Source of the DNA: Diphasiastrum complanatum
Taxonomy: Eukaryota; Streptophyta; Lycopodiopsida; Lycopodiales; Lycopodiaceae
Length of the DNA: 64,000 bases
Direction of reading: 5' to 3'
NCBI GenBank assembly: GCA_029204225.1
Contig: CM055098.1
Coordinates: forward strand, 19,499,303 to 19,563,302
Each line of letters opens with the position of its first letter. Within the stretch, counting starts at the first letter, position 1. Under the pieces are notes generated by a model. It saw only the letters and a program-made list of their open reading frames with translations. It was not told the origin of the DNA and ran no database searches. This document shows, piece by piece, positions 11,501 to 23,500 of this stretch. A program made the translations under genes and the position numbers.

Positions 11501-14500
11501 TAATAGTAGAATCACCAACTGATAAACTCTGGCCTAAACACTCGTTTAGAAGGATCTCATCAAGATAAGTAGCAATGACCATCTTGAAAGACATGTGTAA
11601 ACAATGGATGCAGAACACACAATATGGAAAAACACAATTTTTTCTTTCTTCTTCTACCTCCTCTTTCTTTAGACGAATCGTGACAAACACACACTGTATA
11701 AATCAATAAATGGGATCTATTGAATCAGATCAAAGCAATGGAAAATGAACAATATAAATGGAAAGTAAGCAAAAACCGTTTATAAACAAACATAGTCTTT
11801 TTTAGTAACCAATCATAATCAAATGAAAAAGCAAATGTAAACCAAATGAAGATAAATGATTATAGAACATAGATGCCCAGAAACGCGTTTCTATACCTAG
11901 AATCGTAATTTTTTTTTTTTTTTGGAAAAATAGCTTATGGTTGAAATTTTTTTAGGGGATCAATGGTCAAACCAGCGTTTTGCCTCTCAGAAGTGCAGTA
12001 GATGGGGCACAAATAGATCTTATTTTCAATAGCTATTTGGTTGTTATTTGCTCTGGTTTTCAATAAATGCTCAGGGGGTTTGGGGGGCAACGCCCCCCCC
12101 GGCCCCGACGGTAAGGCCTCTTCATGATTTGGCCTTGCAACTCCTTGAGCAAAAACACACTTATTGGGACCATCTGTGATCGTAACGCACATGCTAGAGG
12201 TTAGTTTTGAATTTTTATCCTTGACAGAACCCAACATGGATTTATGCACCTGAACTGGACCATCATGTACCCGAAACAGTCGGCAAATTACTCAGTAATT
12301 ATGCTCTTAATTAGAGCTTTCATCTGATACCCATATTGCCCCAAAAAAAACCAAAAAAAAAAAAAAAACGTTTCCGGAATTTTTTTTTAAATTTCAGAAA
12401 CGCGTTTCTGAACTGCGTTTCTGAACGCGATTCTGAAAAACGCTGGGCATCTATGTTATAGAAAGAAAGTATGTGAAAAAGCACAAACCTTGAGGGAGAA
12501 GACACAAGTGATAGGTGTTGAAGAAGTTGCCAAAATGTCCTCCAAATAGAGCACCAATTAAGGAAGCAAGCCATTCAAGTGTGACAATTTTTTTAGTAAC
12601 TGAAATGGTAGTGTGCTACCACATAAGGGAATTACAGCAAAAGATAGGTACCAACTGGTTGCTGTCCCCAAAACCAGCAAAATAGCCTCCAAAGAAGACG
12701 ATGGTATTGCAAGCGAAAGTGTGCAAAAATATGTCAATATTATCTCCAAGTAGGACGCTGGAAATAGGTGGTATGCCCCTGATTAATCAGCAAGGTAGGA
12801 CAAATTGTAGCAGCAAGGAGGGTGATGCAATGGCTAGAACGTAGGCAAAAACCCAGCAAACATTTGGTAATGGGATATGTGTCGAAATCACCTTCAAACA
12901 AGGTGCTAGGAAAAGGTATTGCCCTAAAAAATTAGCAAGTGAAGTAAAAAATAAGGCGATGGAGCTTTTAAAAGATTGTCAAATGCCAACAAACAAATGC
13001 CATGAGAAATTGTTGAAACCTCTTCCAAATAGGGTGCTAGAAAGTACAAGAGGTATTGTAAAGAAGTTTTCCAAAACAATTGCGGCAAAAGATGGTAGCC
13101 GCTAAATTACTTGCGGAAAATTATCTCCCATTTTTTTTTTTTTTGTTACCAACTTTAGTGGAAAAACTTTCCATGACCCTTGGGAGGAGGTAACCATCAA
13201 AGCATTCAAACGACTAGTATCTGTGACCAATCAATTGTACCATTGAGTAAATAGTCTCTTCATGTACTCGAGTAGCTAGTCCCCTGAACTACTTAACTAT
13301 TCGACTATGTTAAACAATGTAGTCGTCTATCCTAGATGGTCTATACAGGCGACTATAGGAAATTGTAGAATTGTAGCATTACACTACTAGAATACTAATC
13401 AAGATATTATCAAATACTAAAACGACAAATAATCTGGAAACATTTCGGGGTGGAATAGCCTCCCCCTTCAAGTGGCCTTGTCTGACGTCCCCCAAGGATA
13501 AGTTAGAAGATGAGGAAAGTTATCAACAAATTTTATGATTCCCATACATATCTTGTCCATAAACTTGTAAATGAGGCCGAGTGTAGAACCCTCTCGATCC
13601 ACCAACCAGCACCTGGTACACTGGCTGCAGGACCAACCAATTGCTCAGCTTGTCGCCAGAAATCATCTCCAACAACAATCCTCTGGAACCTAAGTCCAGT
13701 CGCTCGTTGCTACGATGCCACTATGTGAACTCAAGGCTGGCTACCATCTGGCGCAATGCAGGTCGAACCCGAACAATGATCTTTCAACACGTTTCGTACG
13801 TCGTTCTGAAACGCGTTTCAAATGAGAGGTCCAGGTTCGAAACGGGAAACATTTTAAAGCTTTTTTTTTTAAAAGTGTGAATTTTTTTTTTTGTGGGGTT
13901 TAGATATGTCATAGAAAGACTAGTACTAAGTAGATACATCCAATTTCTATCTCCAACTTACTTATTGTGATAAGTCATAAATTAAGAAGATTAAAACTTG
14001 GGGAGCTTTGAGAAATTGTTTTGAAACACAATAGCAGGTACGTGAGTAATGAAAGCAAGACACCTAGTATTCAAACCTTAGAATCATGATTGAAATCAAT
14101 TCCTTCAATCAGAGTCAGAACTTGTAGTTTAGGAAGAACTTTTTAAAATTGTTTCAAAACTTTGGACATGGTAGTAGGCACTCAATAACATGTCAACAAT
14201 CACACTTCTATGCCTAGCCCTTATCTTATATGCCTAGCCCTAATCACCTCTTGGGACCGCGCGGAAATGCAAAAATCTTTGGGTTTTTTTCTAGTTGTTT
14301 TGAATGTCCGTTTGACGTTTCAAAACGGAACCATTTCAAACGAGGCGTATTGAACTCGTTTCATTGTTTGAAATGGGTTTCGATACAACATTGAACCTGA
14401 AGCAACCGCTCCAACATGACGAAGTGGTAGGCAAATCGTGTGGGTGTTGGCTTCTTTAGATCCAGTGGGCTATATGTCTTGAACATGGCTAGGGCCCTCT

Positions 14501-17500
14501 TCTTCTTGATTACAAATGTGACCAAGAAGATGCACTAGATGTGATGGTGGAAACCTAGGGGAGGCCTCCTATGTGTGCATCAAAAGATCGATGCAGTGTG
14601 CTGCACATGGGGTCCATACAATAGCAGGGTAGTCCCTCTCCAAAAGCTCACCCATAGCCACACAGTTGCTGGCATTGTTGGTGACCACATACACCACATG
14701 TTGTGCCCCCACCTCAATGACTACTGCGTGACATCACAAGTTGCAATCTCCCTCATCATGTCACGGAAAATAGTTGCGTCGGCCTTGGAAAATGCAAGGT
14801 GGCCACTATAAAAAAATTGGGTGTAAGTCTAGTGGCTGCCGACGCAAGCACTGTGGTCTATCGATATCTGCCCGCCCTGTCCTTTGTAGTTGCATGTGGT
14901 CGTGGCATAACTCTAGGGCATGCTTGTGCTCCACTTTGTGCTCTCTCCTTAACACCTCCCATAGTTGCCATAGGAACTATCCCTTCTCCTAAACCTGGGC
15001 CACTACCCTTAGTAGGTCCTCCCCAATTGACTCCCTTGATGGAAAAGCCTCTCCTGTAGATGATGGCCCTGTTGTTGTGGCCGTAATGGGCCTGGCTCTG
15101 TTGATGAAGTGCGTGATGGCCCTGCTATTGATGGACTGGGCTTTGTTGTTGTTGTTGCTGCTGATGCTGATGGAGGCCGTGATGGGCTTGCTGTTGATGA
15201 ACTAGGCTTTGATGGCCCTTCCCCAGCCCTTGATCGTATGCCAATAGCTGCTGCTCCTCCATATGTGCTTAGTAGGCGCTCTTGCTCAGGTGCAGGAACT
15301 GCCATGCATGGGCAATGCCCATGGTCCACGCATCTGGCCTGGTCAAGCCAAGCAAGTGTGCTCTAATCCTCGTTGCCGTGCTGCAAAAGGTGGCATTGCA
15401 AAACAAGCAACGCCATCTACGTGTTGTAAAAAGTACAAAAAATGTCTCCCTCGAAGAGATCCACCTCCGACCATATGCCGCTTCTCGCTACAGGCATGGC
15501 TATAGAAACCCTAAAGATGCTATAAAAAAGGTCAAAAACTTACTGGAAAGTGGATAGGTGGAAAAAAGGAGCTAAAACAAGCTTAGAGCTGGCTAAGATG
15601 TAAACCGTAATGCCCATGGACGCCAAAGACAATGCAAAATGCCCACATGCACAACAACCACATGAATGCTCATAGTGACCACCTATGCATAAAGAAGCTT
15701 GGGAACATGCAATCACTCTCTCCCTAGCAACTCTATGACCAATCTTAGCAACATGAATCACTCAAAATGATGCACTATAGCCTCCAAACAAAGCAAGGAA
15801 AAAAAGGCTGAAAAAAAGCTTCAAGAAGTTGCTTTGCTTGCAAATAGGGCAGTAGGCTAGATCCCACTTGTCTTCAAGCCATAGGCCAGGGGGATAGAGG
15901 GTGGACTTGGATTAGGTCCTATAGCGGGATGGATCGTGAGCATTCAGTTTCTTGTGCTAATTGGCACTTGGCGGTTTAGGGTTCAGTACGTACGTAAAAG
16001 TTGTTATTAGAGCCACCTAAAATTGTGTCCAAGTTTGATCGATTCACTACGATGAACTATATGTTCTTTGAAAATTTTTGAATCTCGTATTTTCTGAATC
16101 GTCACAAACCCTTATAATGGTTGCCTTTTAGATGTTTTATTTTTTCAGAAGTTAGAAAAAAGCTAAAAAATAAGGGGCTCCATGGGCCAGTGTGTTGCCA
16201 GCTGGCACCCAGCTCTTGGCTATCGCTGGCGAATAAGCCTTCCCTAGCTGGCCCAAGCCAATGTGCTTGCTGGCCAGCCCAGCAGCTTGTACTAGCCAGC
16301 TAGCTCGCTGCTGGCTGCGCCGACAATCCATCGGGGGGTGGGGGGGGCTCTTCTCATTTGCAATATTCTCGTTTTGCTACTAGAATAGATCTTGTATTTT
16401 GGGTGATGATGAGCTGACTGGTACATATTATGTCGTAGCAGGAACATCTCTCGTATCATAAGTGCAACACAGCGAGGGTTCTCATATGCTATGAGTGATT
16501 GAAGTGTAGTGGGCATGTCTCGGAAGAGGCAGTGGTATCTCCCTATGATCTCATAATATATAGGGCAATTGAAGATGAAGTGCTCCTCAAACTCCACCTC
16601 ATGCAATAATCTCTCCTCCTTCAGTCAGATATCGAGCTAAGACTGGAAAACTGGTGGTGTTTTGCTCCAAGAAATGAACTCGGTAGTAGTCGGGCTTAAC
16701 CCCCAACTGACGTCGCCAGGTACGATCGAGGTAAACTCTATATAGAAACCGCTAGATATATTGGTGTGTACCCGAGGGGAGATCTGCGATAGCGATACCA
16801 AATGAATCCATGAGAAAGTGTGATGCTTGAGAGAACCATGACAACTGGTACCCTTGAGTCTGAAGATGGTGGGAGGACGCAAGTGAAATCTGTGTATATC
16901 TCTGCTCTGTATCTGGAAATGCCTGAACTCTCTGGATGTAGGTGATAAGCTGGAAGGCTGCATCTATCTGGATAGGAGGAGTGGCAAACTCAGCAAGGAT
17001 GATCTCTTGTGGAACCGAAGGCTTTGCCCGAATCATGCGAGCTAACATGGTGATCTGCAAATGTGAAATGCTGGCCCAATGTGAAGAGGAGAGGCCTGTA
17101 CACCATACCTCTGCTGCATATAAGGCTGAAGGGGTGACAAGAGTGTCAAAAATTCTAAACTTACTTGGAGCATCTCGAATAGACTTACAGAAACAGAACC
17201 TCTCTAACTGAACAAGGGAAGAGTGACCTTTCCCAAATCTAGTGATAGCCGCCTGTCTCATACTGAGTGTAGGACCAGTGAAGAGTATCCCCAAGTAAGT
17301 GTACGAAGGGACCACGTCTAGAGACTATCCGTCAAAATTAAGCTCCTGACGCTGCATGAAAGCCCGAGAAGTGTTGAAGACCATAACTTTGGTCTTCACC
17401 ATGTTCACCCCTCAACGTGCACAGAAAATATATAAGCAGTCCAACTGTCTCTGTAATCCCTCTCTAGTATGAGAGACTAGTACCACATCATCCACATAAA

Positions 17501-20500
17501 GGAGAATAGCAATCAGAATACGGCCAAAAGTCTACAACCGGCTCCGCCACACTGAGAAATGACCCGCTCCAACTTATCAATGTATAGTCCAAAAAGAACT
17601 TGTGAAAGAGAGCATCCCTGCTTGACCCCAATAGTACTCCAAATATGTTCAGAAATACCACTGCTATGACGAAAACAGCCCAGAACTCTCTCATAGAGAG
17701 CCATGACAGCCAGAATGATATCTGTCAAGAAGCCTAGATCATGAAGTCTCTGAATGAGCAAGGAGTGTGGGACAGAATCAAAGGCTTTCCTAAAGTCTAC
17801 AAAACAATAGTAAACCTTTTCTTTCCTGTATTTAGCTTCCTCGATAAGAGCTCGGAGGGCGAAGATGTGATCAGATGTGGAGTAGTGGGCTCAGAATCCT
17901 GCCTGTCCCAATGCATGCAATCTCCTGGACTCTACCTCTGTACTAACTGCAGACTGAAGGATGGTGCCATATAACTTCGTGAGAACATGTCCAATCATGA
18001 TGGTGCGGTAGTTACCAAGGATCATCATTCATGGGGTCACCATTTTTATGGATGGGATGGATGATGTTGGTGCACCATGAGGATGGGAAGCCCGCGACAA
18101 CTGCATGGTTAAGGAGAGTGGCTAGGGTGGGGGCAAGAGTGTCGGCAACGTGGATCAGTAACTCAGACTCAAGATCCTCAATGTCTCTGGTTCGGTGAGT
18201 TTTCAGCTTCCTAATGGCCGCAAGGACCAAATCAGGAGTAAAGAAGGTAAAGTCAGATGGTCGTGGACAAATAGAGATAGGCGTGTCTGTGGGTATGGTA
18301 TATAGGCTAGCAGCGTAGTTTCAAATACGGAGGTCATCCAGGAGAGGGGGTGGGGCATGGGGGATAAACTCACGCCAAAAGGCACCAGAGGAAGAGCTGA
18401 GGAGAAGGTCCACAAGTCGTTTTCCTTCAGAGTCATCATAGGCACGTTTTTTATGACGGAGTGTACGGTTATATGATTGACGTGAGGAGCGCAGGAGATG
18501 GGGGGAATGGAAATGAGCATGAGTGACAGCTTGGTGAAGGGAGTGGCATTCCACATCATACCATGGTGGACGAAAAGGGTGAGGTGAATGAGGTGGTTTG
18601 ATGTTGTGAGGTTCAGATGGGAAGGCCAGGAGGAAGCAGCTTGAGATTCCAATGAACTGTTATGGGGAAAAGAGTGGAGTAACGAGGCAAGGGACTCTTG
18701 GTAGAATGGTGCATAAGGGAGTGGAATGTGTATCGGGGTGCACGAGGTAGTGTGGAGTGGGATGGGAGTATGGGGGGGGCGGGAGGTGGCCAATAGCAAA
18801 GGAAAGGAACGAATGATCAGAGAGAGTAGTGGGGGAAATATGAAAACTGTGAATGAGGGGAATACAGGATGGTGACCCCATGAGGTAATCAACAACACTA
18901 TGACCGCCGCTGTGAGGGTGACAAGTGTAGCTTCCGGAATCAGGCCAGTAAGATAGGCCATTATAGATGGCTAACTCATGTGCCTCACCGAACTGCAATA
19001 AGTGCTCACCATATGTTGTAATAGGTCCTGGTCTATCCTCAGAGATCCTGGTGACTCCCATACTATCACTGTCAAGGGCATGAACTCAAAGCTGGTCTGT
19101 AGTGTCATGAAACTCAATCTGTCGTGAAGCGGTTCTGGCATTAAAGTCCCCTGTGAGGAAAATATGCCCCCGCTCTTGGATGATATCCAGTGAGAGATCC
19201 AAGTAAGGTGATTTGATACCATCAGCAAAAGAGGAAGACTCTGGAGGAAAATAGCATGCTGCAATGAAGATGTCCTCGTCCAAGCCGATATCCCGTCCAG
19301 TAATGCGAATCCAGATGTAGCGTGCATGCTCATCATGTCTGATAAACTCAAGCATCTGATGAAGGGACTCTCTGTAGAGATAAGCCACCCCACCAAAACC
19401 TCGGCGACTAGTTGATCTAGTCTCAGATCTGTATACTGAATCCCATCTATAACTGGGAAAAGCGGGTAGTCCACGCTCCTGACTCTCACGAGTCTCCCTG
19501 AAAAGCAGTAGGTCTCCTCTAGTAATGAAATCAATCAAGTCACTTGTTGTGGAGGATGAATGGATGCCGTCGCAATTCCATACTCCAATCCGGAGATGGT
19601 GTGGAAGGGGCCCCGGGGTACTCCCAAACCCGGGGACCCCAAAACCCTAGCGCTGGGAGCTGCTAGGGGTGCCAGCAATAAATCGTGCCTGTCCATCCCG
19701 ATAGATAGCCCGTCTGCTAGACGCTCGGGCCTCCTGAAAGGCCTTACACCTCTCCTCAACCTGAATGTAAGTAAGATCATTGTCCATATATATGGTGGTG
19801 CCGCGTAGCTTGGCTCTACAACGCAAAGCCTCTCTACGGCTGGCTAAGGATGTGAAGCGGATGATCAGGGTAGACGCATCTCTAGTGGTCCTCCAAGCCG
19901 TATCTAGCCCATATGTCTCATGTCCAACGGTGGTCTCAAGAAACCTCGTAGCTTCGGTCATGGCATCCTGTGTATCTGGTACTCCGCGAACCCTGATGTT
20001 ATGCACTTTTTGTTCTCTTGATCGCTCTTCCGAGATAGTAGCTGAGATGACTGAGGAGATGGGTGCGCTAGGCTTGGTGCCTTTCTTCAACACTTCTGCC
20101 CATGAAAGGTTGTTTTCTTGGTACTGTCTGATTTTGCTTTCTAATTCTCGTATCATGTTGGCAGTCGAAACGCGTTTTTGGGCTAGAATCGTAGAAGGAA
20201 AAAAAAAAACAGATATTCATTATAGTGCATTGCTTTGTAGGTTATACTAAACTGTGCCTTTCCTCGTTCTCCCTCAAAGAAACTCATATCTCTATCAGTA
20301 AAAGTCACCAACCGACGACCCATCAATTATCCCTATTTAACATAATCAATGTTGTCAACATTTGATTGAGTCATGACAGCTTGTGATTGGATAGCCATGC
20401 CAATTGTTTGACGATGATCCTGCATCAAAGGTTGATGAGCAATCGACTCAATGGGCTTCTCCCTTATGGTCTTGTCATTAAGTTTAGCTTCCAATGAGCT

Positions 20501-23500
20501 AAATTTTGAACTTGATGTCGAGGTCAGTTGTGTTGTAGCTGAACCTGAGAATGGTAACTAGTAGGAATGAGAGTGCTCTGGAAGTTCAAGTAAATTGGCA
20601 TCATAGGCCTCATTGGACCCAATAGTAGCTCTGAATGAATTTACAGAAAAGATATCGAAAGTAACACGACAAGCCACTCTGACTTTCAACCTTGACAGAA
20701 TCTTACAGGCATTGTTGCACCCACACTGGACCACATTGTACCCGAAACATTCGGCAACCTACATAAAGGAACTGCCCTTAATAAATGCCTTAATTTGATA
20801 CCCATATCTCCCCCCCCACCCCCCTAAAAAAAAAGAAAAGTTTCTCAGAAACTCTCCCCCATTTCAGAAACGCAATGCAAACTATGATATTATAAATTAA
20901 GATTGGAGCTACAAGTACAATTTATCATGTCAAGAAAACTAGTATCTGTTCAATTTTGATTCTGCTCTTACAAAATGCATCCGCCTGAAAGGCACAAAAA
21001 ATGGCATCATTTTGAAATCTGGGAGCAGATTTAGGTGTGAAAGGAATTGGTCGTCTGTTAGTGCCACCGTTAACAAACTGTTTACAGGTTGCATTATCAC
21101 TTTTTGAATCGGCACTTTGGTATAATTAGTGCATTAAGGTAATCTGATGTTACGAAAACCTTTAGAAAGATATAGAGTCTCCGTTGGGCTGTAAGTTGTT
21201 ACTTTGTTGGCAGAGTCATCAAGTGAGTTGAGAAGATTGCTGAGCAGCTGATTGTTTTACAGTTGCTAGATTTGACTTTTCCTGGGGAGATGAGGAGTAT
21301 CACCAAGCAACGCTTGAGAATCTGAAGAAAGCTGTGAAGAATACAAAACAACTCTGTGCTGTAAGCATTAGTAGCACATTTTCTAAACTGCCACATATGT
21401 GAGCTTTTGACTTTTTTATTATTTCTAGCATTTCTTATCGAATTAGAAGCTTGCTGGTCCTCTTCAATATGAGTTTTGCTTAGCATTTGGATGCCTCCAA
21501 CTGAAAGAGTGAAGAAGCTACTGTGTAGGCTAAGCTTAGTTGACTCTTAACCGCTAGAAGGATTTTCAAGCTTGAGGTTTCTGAAATGTGTGGCAGTCAA
21601 TAAACATGCTCAGCTTTTATGTAGAAGTCTCAATCAAAGCCCCACTTTATTAAGACTAGTATCTGCTTGATATTAGAATCTGGATATACTATATAAGATA
21701 TTGTTTTGACTTTTGATCATTAGCTTAGACGATTATCTGTTGGCTGAAGTCAGTGCCCTTAGCAAAAATGGGGATTTGGGGCATTTCTTGTCCTGATGTC
21801 TTATATAAGCTGTCAATTAATTTTTCTTTTGTTGGCATTATGAAACAGGTCATGTTGGATACAGTTGGACCTGAGCTGCAAGTTATGAATAAGAATGAAA
21901 TACCTATAGCACTTGAAGTTGACGCAACTGTAGTCCTTACCCCTGACCAAACCAAGGAAGCGTCGTCTGAAGTCTTACCAATAAACTATGCAGATCTTGC
22001 TTTGGTAAGAGAGTGCATTCTTGTTTCTTATTGAACCTGTATCTTTGTTTTTCCCCAGTAGTGAATCTTGTCCAAGCGAAAGATGTTTTGTCCTTGAAAT
22101 TCTTACGAGAGTGATGGGCACAAGTGCAGTTTCAACTTCTGTGTTTATACTTCTTTGTATCAGTTGAAACAATATCAAGAAGCTTCAGATAAGCTCTCTC
22201 TAATGTGTACTGTAGCATTAAGGGTATAAAGCAACGGATGAAAAAAAAATCAAAGTGTGGAAGTAAATCAGCAAGCCAGGACCATTTTTATACAAGTATT
22301 ATCTTGTTTTGCTCTTGGTTGTGAATATGCCATTTGTTCTAGCGAGTTAACTGTGGACGAGATTTTTGTTTGGATAAACGAGTTTAGGCTTTGTCCGCTG
22401 CTTTCTTTGGTCAACCATAGGTTCAGTTTTTGGTTGTTCTAGAAAATTTGTGAGCCCGAAAGACAGGAATATGCTTTGGGGTTAAGTGATTCGGTGAGGT
22501 ATAGGTTGACTGCTTTGAGGAGTTGGAGATGTGAAGACATTAAGTAAGATGACTACTTATCAGTTTTGACTGATTTCTTTCACATTTTACTGTATGACCA
22601 ACTCTGACCTTTCATAATTGTTTTCAACTACATGTAGTTTTAGGCATGACTGCCCAAATCAAGGCAAGCATTCTTATTTTTAACACTACAATCTGGGGAA
22701 TTGTTTTCAGGCTCAAAAAACTGTTCTGTTTGAAAATTATACTGCACCCCTCCACTTTCCCTCTGTTTCTTTCTTTCTTTTTGTGTCCACCTATCTGTGG
22801 TATTTCTCTTCTTCTGTTGTCTTGTTGCGTACTTCCTACAGCAGCTCTTACAGTTTGGCCTTTTCTTTTCATTGTTCAGTTTCTTATAAGCATATTGATT
22901 GAAAGATTGCAATAGTTGATGCCAGTAATGTAGAAGTGGCCTACATGCATGGAGCCATGTCCAATCGGACTTCTTCTGATTCATGGAACAGGAAAGTGAA
23001 TATCACTCACCAACATGGGTCCTTATGAGTACGGGTTTGCCATGAATCTAAGAAAGATATAGGGCATTTCAAATTGTCTCCTTCATATAGAAAAACGGAG
23101 ATAAAAAGTGGGACAATGTAAGATGGGATAGAGGCAAAACAGAAATTTGAGTAAAAATTTTGGCTTGGGAGAAGGCACTACCGGGAATCGGAATATTTGT
23201 TTGCAAAGCACCAAGAGGAGACTAACTCGCACGAAGACTTGACACTCTTGTTTGAGGACTCATGGGCACATCCACCCACCAAACATGTCCGTAAGTGGTC
23301 TCGAGTACCATCTCTGAGGCATGTTTGCAGGGGAACAAGGTACTAAATTTGGAATCCAAGGATTATCTACAACAATGCCCTTGGGCTATTCCACTACGCT
23401 TGCTATTGTTTGACTTCCTTTAAGGAGTCTTAGCACAAGGCCCCTTGGTCATTTGGTTTGTCAGCTGCATTTCGTAAAAGAGGGTGCTTGAAAGGTTCTC

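Larger units (their letters stand above)
16320..20160 (-). mobile_element. Nearly full-length decayed L1-like LINE
   Basis: In minus-strand order: an ORF1 fragment with an RNA-binding-like region (20156-19647), an endonuclease starting [13 protein letters not shown] (about 19600) with TGDFNART near 19150 and GHSVVDYLM near 18890, a linker (18554-18321), then RT motifs [18 protein letters not shown] (18190), [14 protein letters not shown] (17640), YVDD (17487-17498) and YLGILFTG (17300), and the C-terminal domain to 16320. Several stops and frameshifts kill it. It lies antisense in the PK intron. Confidence 0.9.

Noticed and set aside
15009-15557. Several overlapping 80-106 codon frames.
   Set aside because: They are shadows over the low-complexity linker and BED finger of the minus-strand hAT transposase remnant.
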